NCBI GenBank assembly: GCA_022841375.1 | Contig: JALHRQ010000002.1 | Location: 62,001-126,000 of the forward strand | DNA: 64,000 bases | From: Burkholderiales bacterium | Lineage (GTDB): Bacteria > Pseudomonadota > Gammaproteobacteria > Burkholderiales > SG8-41 | Direction: 5' to 3' | Shown: piece by piece, positions 8,776-17,887 of the stretch | Layout of the letters: every line of letters starts with the position of its first letter | Position numbering within the stretch: the stretch's first letter is position 1 | Made by a program: the position numbers and the translations under genes | Notes under the pieces: generated by a model | Told to the model about the DNA's origin: nothing | The model's database searches: none | Seen by the model: only the letters and a program-made list of their open reading frames with translations

Positions 8776-9456
8776 ATGAGTCAGGATGCAATGAAACAGG
8801 CAGCGGCGAAGGCTGCGGCGGCGCTGGTGCCCGAAGGCGCCATTGTCGGCGTCGGCACTGGCTCGACGGTGAATTTCTTCATCGATGAACTGGCAAAGAT
8901 GAAAAACCGCATCGAAGGCGCCGTTTCCAGTTCCGAAGCCAGCGCCCAGCGCCTGAAAGCCGCCGGCATTTCCGTATTCGACCTCAATGGCGTGCGCGAG
9001 TTGCCGGTGTACGTAGACGGCGCCGACGAAGTGACGCGGCACCTGATGATGATCAAGGGCGGCGGGGGCGCACTCACCCGCGAAAAAATCGTCGCCGCCG
9101 TGGCGCGGCAGTTCATTTGCATTGCCGACGCCTCCAAGCTGGTCGACGTGCTGGGAAAATTCCCGCTGCCAGTGGAGGTGGTTCCGATGGCGCGCTCCTA
9201 CGTCGCCCGCGAGATCGTCAAACTCGGCGGCCAGCCGGAATGGCGCAGCCATTTTGTCACCGACAACGGCAATGTCATCCTCGACGTGCGCAACCTGACC
9301 ATCATCAACCCGCCGGATCTCGAAACACGACTGAACCAGATCACCGGCGTGGTCACCAACGGCCTGTTTGCGCGCCGTCCCGCGGACGTGCTGCTGCTGG
9401 CCGGCAAAAACGGTGTGGAGACCCTGCGCCCGGCCGCAGCCACGAAACTGTCATAA
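8776..9456 (+). CDS. rpiA: Ribose-5-phosphate isomerase A
   Basis: Interconverts ribose 5-phosphate and ribulose 5-phosphate in the non-oxidative pentose phosphate pathway. The 226 residues carry the family motifs [15 protein letters not shown] (phosphate loop), DGADEV (catalytic Asp pair), the glycine-rich [14 protein letters not shown] with the catalytic Glu and Lys, and the C-terminal [16 protein letters not shown]. The ATG is preceded by CTGGAG at good spacing. It lies 40 bases upstream of phoU on the same strand, so co-transcription is likely. Confidence 0.96.
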   Translation: MSQDAMKQAAAKAAAALVPEGAIVGVGTGSTVNFFIDELAKMKNRIEGAVSSSEASAQRLKAAGISVFDLNGVRELPVYVDGADEVTRHLMMIKGGGGALTREKIVAAVARQFICIADASKLVDVLGKFPLPVEVVPMARSYVAREIVKLGGQPEWRSHFVTDNGNVILDVRNLTIINPPDLETRLNQITGVVTNGLFARRPADVLLLAGKNGVETLRPAAATKLS

Positions 9457-9496
9457 TTCAGCGGTATAAAGAACACTTTTCGCCGCGGAGCCTGCC

Positions 9497-10198
9497 ATGC
9501 CCGACCATACCCTCAAGCAATTTGACACCGAGCTCGAAGAAATCCGCTCGCGGGTGCTGCAAATGGGCGGCCTTGTTGAACAGCAGATCATGCGCGCCAT
9601 CGAAGCCCTGACCAACGGCCACGTCGGACTCGCGCGCGAAGTGATGGACAACGATCACCGCGTCAACGCGCTGGAAGTGGCCATCGACGAGGAATGCAGC
9701 ACGGTCATTGCGCGCCGCCAGCCGGCGGCGAAGGACCTGCGCATGATCATGACCGTGGTCAAAACCATCACCGACCTCGAACGCATCGGCGACGAGGCCG
9801 CAAAAATCGCCCGCATGACGCTGTCGCTCTACAGCAGCGACCGGCCGACCGTGCCGCGCGCCGCCGAAATCCAGCATGTCGCCGACATTGCGCTGGGCAT
9901 GCTGCGCAACGCACTGGATGCCTTCGCCCGGCTCGATCTCGCGGTCGCCGCCAAAGTGGTGCGCCAGGACGAGCAGGTCGACTCCGAGTTCAAGGCCATC
10001 CTGCGCCAGCTGATCACCTTCATGATGGAAGACCCGCGGACGATTTCGCACGCCCTCGATATCCTGTTCATCGCCAAATCGATAGAGCGCATCGGCGATC
10101 ACTCCAAAAACATGTCCGAATACGTGGTTTACCTGGTCAAGGGCAAGGACGTACGTCACACCAGTGTAGAAACGCTCGAACGCGAAGCGCTCAGCTGA
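9497..10198 (+). CDS. phoU: Phosphate signalling regulator PhoU
   Basis: A 233-residue cytoplasmic all-helical protein built of two PhoU three-helix bundles. Metal-binding E/D-rich segments DLERIGDEAAKIA (about 93-105) and IERIGDHSKNMSEYVVYL (about 195-212) are both intact. PhoU links the PstSCAB phosphate transporter to the PhoR/PhoB two-component system and restrains phosphate uptake; loss often causes polyphosphate accumulation. No pst or pho genes are in the window. Instead phoU is followed by ppx and faces pap and ppk1, so here it belongs to a polyphosphate neighbourhood. Confidence 0.93.
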   Translation: MPDHTLKQFDTELEEIRSRVLQMGGLVEQQIMRAIEALTNGHVGLAREVMDNDHRVNALEVAIDEECSTVIARRQPAAKDLRMIMTVVKTITDLERIGDEAAKIARMTLSLYSSDRPTVPRAAEIQHVADIALGMLRNALDAFARLDLAVAAKVVRQDEQVDSEFKAILRQLITFMMEDPRTISHALDILFIAKSIERIGDHSKNMSEYVVYLVKGKDVRHTSVETLEREALS

Positions 10199-10288
10199 CA
10201 AAACCACGTGGTACACTCGATCGCATCAGTCGAATCGAGTCAACCATGCTGAAAAATCAGGCGATCGTCCGGCGGGGAGCACGCTGAA

Positions 10289-11803
10289 ATGGCGGAGCAA
10301 TCCACCATTGCTGCCGTCGATCTGGGCTCGAATTCCTTTCATTGCCAGATCGCCCGCGTTGCGGACGATCAGTTTTTTCCGCTCGACTCGCTGCGCGAAC
10401 CGGTGCGCCTTGGCGCCGGCCTCGGCAAGGACAAAAAGCTCGACGATGAATCGCAGGAACGCGCGCTGGCCTGTCTCGCCCGCTTTGGCGAGCGACTGCG
10501 CGGCCTCGATCCGCACGGCGTACGCGCCATCGGCACCAACACACTGCGGGTCGCCAAGAACAGCAAACAGTTCCTGCGCCGCGCCCGTGCGGCACTGGGA
10601 TTCCCGATCGAAGTGGTCGCCGGACGCGAGGAAGCACGGCTGATCTACCTCGGGGTCTCGCACAGCCTGCCGGCGTCGCGCGAGAAACGCCTGGTCATCG
10701 ACATTGGCGGCGGCTCCACCGAGTGCATCATCGGCACCGGATACAAGCCGCTGAAGCTGGAAAGCCTGTTCATGGGCTGCGTGTCATACAGCCTGCGCTA
10801 CTTCCGCGATGGCCGCATCACCAAATCCGCGCTGAAGGAAGCCGACCTTGCTGCGCGCGCCGAACTCGAGCCCCTTGTCGGCAGCTACACCCGCGGCAAC
10901 TGGCAGCATGCCGTCGGCTCCTCGGGCACCATCCGTGCGCTCGCTGAAATTCTGCAACTCTCCGGGTACACCGAGGGACCGATCACGCTCGCCGGCCTTG
11001 ATCGCCTGCGCACCCAGCTGCTGCGCGCCGGCGACATCGCGTCGGCCGAACTGCCCGGCCTGCGCCCCGACCGCCAGCCGGTGCTGATCGGCGGCCTGGC
11101 GATTCTTTATGCGGTGCTCGACGAACTGAACATCGGTGAAATGACACCGGCCACCGGCGCGATGCGCCAGGGCATTCTTTACGACATGCTCGGCCGATTC
11201 CATAACCACGACATGCGCGACATGACCGTTGACCAGTTCATGCAGCGTTATCACGTCGATGCGCATCAGGCGCGGCGGGTCGGCACTTTTGCCGCAACGC
11301 TGTATGAAAAACTTGCAGGAAGCGTGGCCCTTGAAGAGGCACCGCAATTGCTCGGCTGGGCCACCCGGCTGCATGAAATCGGCATTCCGGTTGCCTACAG
11401 CGGCTATCACAAGCACTCGGCTTACATCATCAGTAATGCCGACATGCCCGGATTTTCACGCGGGGAACAGGAACGCCTTGCGTCGCTGGTGCTGAGTCAC
11501 CGCCGCTCGCTGAAAAAATCCTGGGAAGTATTGCCGGAACAGGATCGCGCAATTGTGCTGGCGCTGCGGCTGGCTGTGATATTGTGCCGCGCGCGCCGGG
11601 ACACGCGGTTTCCGCCGCTGGAAATCAAGATCCAGGGCGAGCGGCTGCGGCTGTCTTTTGACGCGGCATGGCTGGAATCGAACCCGTTGACGGCAACAGC
11701 GCTGCGCGAAGAAATCGCGGAATGGACGCGCATCGGCCATGAAATCCGCGTGCCCGGACTGGATGACATCGTGCTCGCGCAGGAACCGGCGCTCGCCGAC
11801 TGA
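10289..11803 (+). CDS. ppx: Exopolyphosphatase (Ppx/GppA family)
   Basis: Releases terminal phosphates from polyphosphate (and possibly hydrolyses pppGpp). The 504 residues have the ASKHA ATPase-like fold: VDLGSNSFHCQIARV (10-24), catalytic Glu region GREEARLIYLG (112-122) and VIDIGGGSTECIIG (about 136-149). A C-terminal HD-like helical domain (about 310-504, HEIGIPVAYSGYHKHSAYII) follows. GGGGAG about 10 bases upstream is the ribosome binding site. It lies 90 bases after phoU and converges with pap, leaving 21 bases between stops. Ppx and GppA cannot be separated safely by eye; the polyphosphate neighbours favour Ppx. Confidence 0.92.
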   Translation: MAEQSTIAAVDLGSNSFHCQIARVADDQFFPLDSLREPVRLGAGLGKDKKLDDESQERALACLARFGERLRGLDPHGVRAIGTNTLRVAKNSKQFLRRARAALGFPIEVVAGREEARLIYLGVSHSLPASREKRLVIDIGGGSTECIIGTGYKPLKLESLFMGCVSYSLRYFRDGRITKSALKEADLAARAELEPLVGSYTRGNWQHAVGSSGTIRALAEILQLSGYTEGPITLAGLDRLRTQLLRAGDIASAELPGLRPDRQPVLIGGLAILYAVLDELNIGEMTPATGAMRQGILYDMLGRFHNHDMRDMTVDQFMQRYHVDAHQARRVGTFAATLYEKLAGSVALEEAPQLLGWATRLHEIGIPVAYSGYHKHSAYIISNADMPGFSRGEQERLASLVLSHRRSLKKSWEVLPEQDRAIVLALRLAVILCRARRDTRFPPLEIKIQGERLRLSFDAAWLESNPLTATALREEIAEWTRIGHEIRVPGLDDIVLAQEPALAD

Positions 11804-11824
11804 ATCCGCTGCGGCTGCCAGCGT

Positions 11825-13366
11825 TCACTTGCGGCCGTTCTTCACCCGGTCTTTTTTGGTCCGGCTTTTTTTCGGCTTGTCGATACGCGCCAGCGCGGCT
11901 TCGACGGCATCCGCCATCGTGCGCAGCACCTTAAGCCGCGCGTAATACTTGTTGTTGGCTTCAACCAGCGTCCACAGCGCCACGTTCGTCGAAGTGCGGT
12001 CGACCATGTCGCAGACCGCGGTTTCATATTGATCCCACTTCTTGCGGTTACGCCAGTCCTCGGCGGTGATCTTGAAACGCTTGAACGCGACTTTCTCGCG
12101 CGCTTTGAAGCGCCGGTATTGCTCTTCCTTGCTGGTCGCCAGCCAGAACTTCACCACCAGCACGTTGTGCTGCGCGAGTTGCTGCTCGAAGTCATTGATT
12201 TCAGAATATGCGCGCATCCAGTCTGCTTCCTGGCAGAAGCCCTCGACGCGTTCAACCAGCACGCGGCCATACCAGGATCGGTCGAAAATCGCGAAACGGC
12301 CGCGCCGCGGAATATGCCGCCAGAACCGCCACAGGTACGGCTGCGCGCGTTCCTCCTCGGTGGGCGCGGCGACGGAGATGGTCTGGTAAGCGCGGGCATC
12401 GAGTGCGCCGGTGATGCGGCGTATGGCACCGCCCTTGCCCGCCGCATCATTGCCCTCAAACACGCCGACCACGGACATCTGTTTCATCCGCGGATCGCGG
12501 AACAGGCGGTTGAGTCGCCCCTGCAATTCCTCCAGCTGTTTGGTATAGGCATTTTTCGACAAATCCTGATCCAGCTGCAGCGCGCGCAGCACATTGAGTT
12601 TGTCGATCGCTGGCAGCAGCGGAGGAGTACGGTCCGGCAGCTGTGGCACCACCTTGTCGTCCAGCCGTTCGCGCATCGCCGCGAGCAGCGTGCGGCCGAC
12701 GGTCAGGCTGCGGTAACGCGCGTCTGCGCCGGATACCACCAGCCACGGCGCCTCTGCAGTGCTGGTCTTGCGAACGAACGGTTCGCACACCTTGGCGAAA
12801 CCGTCATAGTTCTTGAACAGGATCCAGTCGTTTTTGGTGACCCGCCAGCTCGTCACCGGATCCTTCTCCAGTTCGTGCAGTCGCTTTTTCTGCTGCGGCC
12901 TTGACAGGTGAAACCAGAACTTCAGCAGCAGCACACCTTCATCTACCAGCATGCGTTCCAAGCGGAGGATTTCGCTGATTTCCTGGTCGAACTGGCCCTC
13001 GCTGCTCAAGCCCATGACGCGGTTGACGATGGGCTGGGTGTGCCAGGCGCCGAAAAACACGCCGATCTTGCCCTTGGGCGGCAGCGCGCGCCAATACCGC
13101 CAGACGCGCGGCCGTTCTTTTTCTTCGTCCGAGGGTTCGGAAAACCCGTGGACCTCGATATGTCGCGGGTCCATCCACTCATTGAGCAGGTTGACCATCT
13201 CACCCTTGCCCGCGCCTTCAACGCCGGCAATGAGGATCAGCGTGGTGAATTTGCCGTTCTGCTTGAGGTCATACTGCGCGTTGAGCAGCGCCTGCCGAAG
13301 TTTCGGTTCTTCGCGTTTATAAGCGGCTTTTTCAATGCGATGGGAAAGGCTGGCTGATTCAAACAT
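11825..13366 (-). CDS. pap: Polyphosphate:AMP phosphotransferase (tandem-domain PPK2 class II)
   Basis: Uses polyphosphate to phosphorylate AMP to ADP. The 513 residues hold two PPK2 domains in tandem. The N-terminal one has Walker-A-like GVEGAGKGE (48-56) and PSDEEKERPRVWRYW. The C-terminal one has GVFEGNDAAGKGGAIRRITG (starting near 285), PTEEERAQPYLWRFW and the Walker B/lid DRSWYGRVLVERVEGF. Fused two-domain PPK2 of about 500 residues is the class described as PAP in Acinetobacter and Pseudomonas, in which the C-terminal domain carries the activity. The N-terminal copy here lacks the second lid motif in that form (FGAWHTQPIVNRVMG), so it is probably structural. It is 9 bases downstream of sixA. 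Confidence 0.93.
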   Translation of the reverse strand: MFESASLSHRIEKAAYKREEPKLRQALLNAQYDLKQNGKFTTLILIAGVEGAGKGEMVNLLNEWMDPRHIEVHGFSEPSDEEKERPRVWRYWRALPPKGKIGVFFGAWHTQPIVNRVMGLSSEGQFDQEISEILRLERMLVDEGVLLLKFWFHLSRPQQKKRLHELEKDPVTSWRVTKNDWILFKNYDGFAKVCEPFVRKTSTAEAPWLVVSGADARYRSLTVGRTLLAAMRERLDDKVVPQLPDRTPPLLPAIDKLNVLRALQLDQDLSKNAYTKQLEELQGRLNRLFRDPRMKQMSVVGVFEGNDAAGKGGAIRRITGALDARAYQTISVAAPTEEERAQPYLWRFWRHIPRRGRFAIFDRSWYGRVLVERVEGFCQEADWMRAYSEINDFEQQLAQHNVLVVKFWLATSKEEQYRRFKAREKVAFKRFKITAEDWRNRKKWDQYETAVCDMVDRTSTNVALWTLVEANNKYYARLKVLRTMADAVEAALARIDKPKKSRTKKDRVKNGRK

Positions 13367-13375
13367 GGTGTCCTC

Positions 13376-13825
13376 CTACAAAATGCCCGGCGCAAGCACG
13401 GCGCGCACCGTGACACCGCCATCGTCGTCCCGCGAAATCCACCAGATAGCGCCCTTCTTGACGTTCCAGGACTGGACTGCGCCGGTCAATGCCAACGCCG
13501 CGGCGGCACCCAGCGTCGGCTGATGCCCGACGACCACGACCGTCCCCTCGCCGTTCGGCCAGCCGACAGCCTTTAGCAGACCTTGCGGCGTCGCCAACGT
13601 CGATACCGCCGGTTCAATGACAAAGTCGACGGCAAGCGCACTGGCCGTTTCACAGGTGCGCGCCGCGGGACTGGCAATCACGCGCCAGTCCTCCGGCAAA
13701 TGACGGTCGAGCCAGTCGGCCATTTTCCGCGCCTGTTTGTGCCCCTTGGCCGTCAGCCGGCGCGCCTCATCGGGAATGCCGTCTTCAGCATCCGCATGCC
13801 GCCACAGAATCAGATTCATGCCCAC
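13376..13825 (-). CDS. sixA: Phosphohistidine phosphatase SixA family protein
   Basis: A 149-residue histidine-phosphatase-superfamily protein. The catalytic RHADAE is at residues 9-14 (RHG of phosphoglycerate mutases replaced by RHA, as in SixA), with Arg in SPAARTCETA (about 53-62) and the second catalytic His in VVGHQPTLG (about 98-106). SixA dephosphorylates phosphohistidine on HPt or phosphotransferase proteins in E. coli. In polyphosphate clusters such proteins are common, but the substrate there is not established. Met3 (MNLILWRHA) is the more usual family start, so the gene may begin six bases later. Confidence 0.9.
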   Translation of the reverse strand: MGMNLILWRHADAEDGIPDEARRLTAKGHKQARKMADWLDRHLPEDWRVIASPAARTCETASALAVDFVIEPAVSTLATPQGLLKAVGWPNGEGTVVVVGHQPTLGAAAALALTGAVQSWNVKKGAIWWISRDDDGGVTVRAVLAPGIL

Positions 13826-13865
13826 AGCGATTTCAGGCTCCGCAAAATCGGGGGTTATCGCGCAA

Positions 13866-15425
13866 TCAGCGCCCCGGTGTTTTTTGCCACGGCTGTGGCG
13901 CTGCTCGAAACCGCCGCCACGCCGACGATAAGCGATCCCGTTGCCGCGTTGCGCGCCGCTGATGCCGCATCACGACGGCGTTCGCCGCAGTTGCAGGCCA
14001 CCGGCGCGCACCGCTTTGCGCGGCCGCAAACAACGACTCCACTGTCACTGCGTCATTGATGAGGCCCAGTATATCCTGCAGCTTCTCCAGTCGCGCGCGC
14101 TGAACCGCCATCGCCTTGACCTGGAACAAATCATTGAAAAATTCCACCGCATAACGGAGTTTTTTGACGGCGATGCGCAGGCGATGCAGCTGCGCCGGCG
14201 ACTGTGCCGCCAGACGCCGGCCGCGCTTGAGAACCCGCGCATGGCGGATGGCCAGAATCCGTGCGGCAGCAACCCGGGCCGGTGCGCGCCAAGCCGTATC
14301 GGCGGTCGCCAGCGGCACCGCCAGCCAGCGCCCCAGGGTCAGCATCGTCTCGGTATATGTATTTGTTTTTATTATTCTTTTAGACTTCGTGCGGGCGGCC
14401 CGGCACATCGCTTCGCAAACCGCCGCCAAGCTCGCGATATGCGGCAATCCGCCCATTTGCGGCAGCGTTTCGGTCATCAGCACATCCCAGTCCCGCGCCG
14501 CACCCAGCCCTGCGCCGAGCGCACGCAAGCTCGCCGCCTGCACGGCCAGCGCGTCACCCAGGGGTTCGTGGAACAGATCCAGCGCCGAGCGCAGCCGGCG
14601 CAGGCCGACACGCATCTGATGCAGATATTCCGGGTCTTCCGAATCGAGCACACCGCGCGCGTTGCCCTGCACCTGCGCCAGCGTGGAGGCGGCAATTCGG
14701 CGAAACGCAGCGCCCGCATCCATCACGGGTTCCAGCCGTATCGGGTTTGCTTTCTGCGGCCCGGCGAAATGCGAGCTGTACAGCGCATATCCACGCTCAG
14801 CCTTCGAGTGATGTTCCAGTTCCAGCGGATGCACCGAAGCCATTTGCAGCGCCAGATCGAACAGCGCGGTCACCGGCCCCTGCTTGAGTTCGAGTTCCAG
14901 CTCGCAAACCGCATCGCGTCGATTGCCGCTGCGGATCTCGCCACGGTCGATCGCTACTTCGATCAGTACGCCCGGTGCAGGCTCCAGCAGGCGCAACGTG
15001 CGCTTGATGTCGGTACTGAGTATCGGAACCAAAGTCGATGCAAGGTTTCCGGCGCGCAACATTTTGGTCAGGGGACTACGCGGCAGTCCGGAAAGATCGG
15101 GGGACGCATCCTGCAACACGGTTTCGTATTCCAGGCGGGTATGCACGCCCGAGGCAACGCTGCCGTTGCCTTTTACCGCCTGCACCCAGCGCCGGCCTTC
15201 GCGTCTTACACGTAACGCGATACGGTTATGCCACAAATAAAGTTCGGGGGTGTCGTAATACGTGGCTGCCAGCCGCACCGTCCGGGATTGACCGGATGCA
15301 CGCAGCAGCGGTGACGACAGCAAAGCGCGCAATCGTGCAGGCGGCACCCGCATCTTGAGTTCAACTTCGTGATTGGCTGTCGCGGCCGTGTCCGCGCGAC
15401 GCGGCGCGCGGACACGGCGTTTCAT
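13866..15425 (-). CDS. CYTH-CHAD domain protein (putative inorganic triphosphatase / polyphosphate-associated)
   Basis: A 519-residue cytoplasmic protein. The N-terminal CYTH (triphosphate tunnel) domain has the ExExK signature at Glu20-Glu22-Lys24 (EVELK) and alternating charged beta strands to about residue 200. The C-terminal CHAD domain (about 230-510) is helical and rich in conserved His/Arg/Lys, e.g. YLHQMRVGLRRLRSALDLF and LHRLRIAVKKLRYAVEFFNDLF. CYTH enzymes hydrolyse inorganic triphosphate; CHAD domains bind polyphosphate and locate to polyphosphate granules. The start overlaps the ppk1 stop in ATGA, so it is co-translated with the polyphosphate kinase. A short A+T-rich patch lies in the gene at about 14351-14384. 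Confidence 0.88.
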   Translation of the reverse strand: MKRRVRAPRRADTAATANHEVELKMRVPPARLRALLSSPLLRASGQSRTVRLAATYYDTPELYLWHNRIALRVRREGRRWVQAVKGNGSVASGVHTRLEYETVLQDASPDLSGLPRSPLTKMLRAGNLASTLVPILSTDIKRTLRLLEPAPGVLIEVAIDRGEIRSGNRRDAVCELELELKQGPVTALFDLALQMASVHPLELEHHSKAERGYALYSSHFAGPQKANPIRLEPVMDAGAAFRRIAASTLAQVQGNARGVLDSEDPEYLHQMRVGLRRLRSALDLFHEPLGDALAVQAASLRALGAGLGAARDWDVLMTETLPQMGGLPHIASLAAVCEAMCRAARTKSKRIIKTNTYTETMLTLGRWLAVPLATADTAWRAPARVAAARILAIRHARVLKRGRRLAAQSPAQLHRLRIAVKKLRYAVEFFNDLFQVKAMAVQRARLEKLQDILGLINDAVTVESLFAAAQSGARRWPATAANAVVMRHQRRATRQRDRLSSAWRRFRAAPQPWQKTPGR

Positions 15426-17551
15426 ACGCTGGGCTTGTGCGCCAGGCTGTCGAGCAGCTGATCCTGCGCGCCCGCCGGCTTGCCGCGGGCGGGAATCTGG
15501 CAGGCGTACTGACCGTCCTCACCCATCACCCAGGCCCGCGTGTTGTCCTCAAGATAGGGCTGCAGGCCTTCGGCAATCACACGCTGACGCAAAACGGCAT
15601 CCAGAACCGGGAAACACACTTCGACGCGGCCGAAGAAATTGCGGCCCATCCAGTCGGCGCTCGACAGGTAAACCTGCTCGGCACCGTCGTTGTGAAAATA
15701 AAACACCCGGGTGTGCTCGAGAAAACGTCCGATCACCGAACGCACGCGGATGTTTTCCGACAATCCCGGCACGCCCGGACGCAGTGCGCAGACGCCGCGC
15801 ACGATCAGGTCGATCTGCACGCCGGCCTGCGATGCGCGGTACAACGCGCCGACCACTTCCGGCTCGAGCAGCGCATTCATCTTGGCGATGATCTGGCCCT
15901 TGCGTCCGGCCTTGGCGATCGTGGTTTCGTTTTCGATGGCGCGCAGCATTTCCCGGTGCAGAGTAAACGGCGACTGCAGCAGGTGGCGCAATTTTGAAGC
16001 GCGGCCGAGGCCCGTCAGTTGCATGAACACATCGGCGACATCACTGCCGATTTCCTCATGGCAGGTGAACAGGCCGAAGTCGGTGTAGATGCGCGCGGTG
16101 CGCGGATGATAATTGCCGGTCGACAGGTGCACGTAACGGCGCAGTCCTTCACCTTCCCGGCGCACCACCATCAGCATCTTGGCGTGGGTCTTGTGACCGA
16201 CAACGCCGTAAACCACGTGCGCGCCGACTTCTTCCAGCCGCTGCGCCCAGTTGATGTTGGCTTCTTCATCGAAGCGTGCCATAAGCTCGAGCACGACGGT
16301 GACTTCCTTGCCGCTGCGCGCCGCGCTGATCAGCACTTCCATCAGCTCGGATTCGGCGCCGGTGCGGTACACCGTCATCTTGATCGCCGCCACCGCGGGA
16401 TCGCGCGCCGCCTGCTGCAGCAGCACGATCACCGGCTGAAACGACTGGTAGGGGTGGTGCAGCAGCACGTCGCCGCCGCGGATCACTTCGAACATGTCGC
16501 ATTGCGGATGCAGACGCTCCGGCAGGCCGGCCCGGAACTGCGGGAATTTGAGGTCGGGACGGTCAACCCAGTCCGGCACACTGATGACGCGCGCCAGATT
16601 CACCGGTCCGTCGACGCGGTAAAAATCCTCCTCATCGAGCATGAACTGGCGCAGCAGAAACTGCGAAATATGCTGGGAACAGCTGTCTGCGACCTCCAGG
16701 CGCACTTCGTCACCGAAATGGCGGTGCGGCAGTTCGCCGCGCAGCGCAGTGCGCAGGTCCTTGACTTCTTCCTCGTCGACAAACAGTTCGCTGTTACGCG
16801 TCAGGCGAAACTGGTAACACCCCAGCACCTTCATGCCGCTGAACAGTTCGCCGACATGTTCATGCAGCACGGACGACAGGAACACGAAGTCATATTCGAC
16901 GCCGGCCACGCCCTGCGGCAGACGGATCACCCGCGGCAGCACTCGCGGCGCCTGCACGATGGCAATGCCCGAGTTGCGCCCGAACGCGTCTTTGCCCTCA
17001 AGTTCAACCGCAAAATTCAGGCTCTTGTTGAGCACGCGAGGAAACGGATGTGCGGGATCGAGTCCGATCGGCGTCAGCACCGGCATCACTTCGCGCTTGA
17101 AATAACTGCGGATCCATTCGTTCTGCTGCGGCGTGAATTCGCTCCGCCGCAGAAAACGAATGCCCTCCCGCTCCATGCCCGGCAGAATCTCTTCGTTCAA
17201 CAGCTGGTATTGCCGCGCAACGATTTCGTGCGCTTCCCGCGCGACCTGCCGGTAAACCTGCTCGGCGCGCATTTGATCGGGACCGATCGGCGCAGAACCG
17301 GCTTCAATTTCTGCATGCAGGCCAGCCACGCGAACTTCGAAGAATTCGTCCAGGTTACTGCTGACGATGCACAGAAAGCGAAGGCGCTCGAGCAGCGGGT
17401 GGTCGCGATTTTCTGCCTGCGCCAGCACTCGTCGGTTGAACGACAGCAGGCCGAGTTCCCGATTGAGATAGAACTCGGGCGCGAAACCGGTCTTGCCCGG
17501 TTTGCGCCGCGGGCGCGAGGACGCACTCACGTCAACCGTCCGCTGCCGCAA
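15422..17551 (-). CDS. ppk1: Polyphosphate kinase 1
   Basis: Makes polyphosphate reversibly from ATP. The 709 residues show all four PPK1 domains: N-terminal FYLNRELGLLSFNRRVL (27-43), the head domain, and two PLD-like catalytic domains. The autophosphorylated His is His456 in GHKTHAKM (E. coli His435 by alignment), followed by VHLSTGNYHPRTARIYTD. The second essential His is in GRFLEHTRVFYFHN. The length matches the family (about 690-720). It is the second gene of the minus-strand set yggX-ppk1-CHAD-sixA-pap, starting only 3 bases after the yggX stop. The C-terminal tail AGAQDQLLDSLAHKPSV is short. Confidence 0.96.
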   Translation of the reverse strand: MRQRTVDVSASSRPRRKPGKTGFAPEFYLNRELGLLSFNRRVLAQAENRDHPLLERLRFLCIVSSNLDEFFEVRVAGLHAEIEAGSAPIGPDQMRAEQVYRQVAREAHEIVARQYQLLNEEILPGMEREGIRFLRRSEFTPQQNEWIRSYFKREVMPVLTPIGLDPAHPFPRVLNKSLNFAVELEGKDAFGRNSGIAIVQAPRVLPRVIRLPQGVAGVEYDFVFLSSVLHEHVGELFSGMKVLGCYQFRLTRNSELFVDEEEVKDLRTALRGELPHRHFGDEVRLEVADSCSQHISQFLLRQFMLDEEDFYRVDGPVNLARVISVPDWVDRPDLKFPQFRAGLPERLHPQCDMFEVIRGGDVLLHHPYQSFQPVIVLLQQAARDPAVAAIKMTVYRTGAESELMEVLISAARSGKEVTVVLELMARFDEEANINWAQRLEEVGAHVVYGVVGHKTHAKMLMVVRREGEGLRRYVHLSTGNYHPRTARIYTDFGLFTCHEEIGSDVADVFMQLTGLGRASKLRHLLQSPFTLHREMLRAIENETTIAKAGRKGQIIAKMNALLEPEVVGALYRASQAGVQIDLIVRGVCALRPGVPGLSENIRVRSVIGRFLEHTRVFYFHNDGAEQVYLSSADWMGRNFFGRVEVCFPVLDAVLRQRVIAEGLQPYLEDNTRAWVMGEDGQYACQIPARGKPAGAQDQLLDSLAHKPSV

Positions 17552-17554
17552 CGT

Positions 17555-17827
17555 TCAGGGTTTTGGCGGTACGTAGCCGGCCACGTGATCGGCGCCATCG
17601 CCGAAAAAATGCCGATCCATCTGTTGCGCAAGGTAATCACGGGCTTTTTTATCCGCCAGGTTCAGCCGGTTTTCATTCACCAGCATCTTTTGCTGTTCGA
17701 GCCAGTTTTTCCAGGCTTCTTTGGACACGTTTTCGAATACGCGCCGGCCCAGGTCACCGGGATAGGGCGGGAAATCCAGCCCTTCCGCTTCCCGCTTCAA
17801 CTTTACACACATTATTTGGCGCGCCAT
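17555..17827 (-). CDS. yggX: Fe(2+)-trafficking / oxidative damage protection protein YggX
   Basis: A 90-residue small cytosolic protein, full length for the family. Conserved Cys7 ([22 protein letters not shown]), then [19 protein letters not shown] and the C-terminal MDRHFFG are all family hallmarks. YggX protects iron-sulfur clusters against oxidative damage, probably through iron handling. It directly precedes ppk1 with 3 bases between stop and start, so both are likely on one message. 60 bases separate it from the argA stop. Confidence 0.95.
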   Translation of the reverse strand: MARQIMCVKLKREAEGLDFPPYPGDLGRRVFENVSKEAWKNWLEQQKMLVNENRLNLADKKARDYLAQQMDRHFFGDGADHVAGYVPPKP

Positions 17828-17887
17828 CTTGAACTCCCATCATAAAACTTTAATGTTACGGATTTGTTGCGATAGATCAGCGGGCCG

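Noticed and set aside
10246-10287. 13-codon leader ORF just before ppx
   Set aside because: Very short, with no ribosome binding site or regulatory codon run; it is likely chance.
13941-15215. 424-codon plus-strand open frame antisense to the CYTH-CHAD gene
   Set aside because: Shadow of the real gene: Arg/His/Gln-rich, no domain, no ribosome binding site.
16019-17845. 608-codon plus-strand open frame antisense to ppk1
   Set aside because: It lies fully opposite a convincing ppk1/yggX, has no recognisable domain and a His/Arg/Gln-rich composition typical of the antisense frame of a G+C-rich gene.
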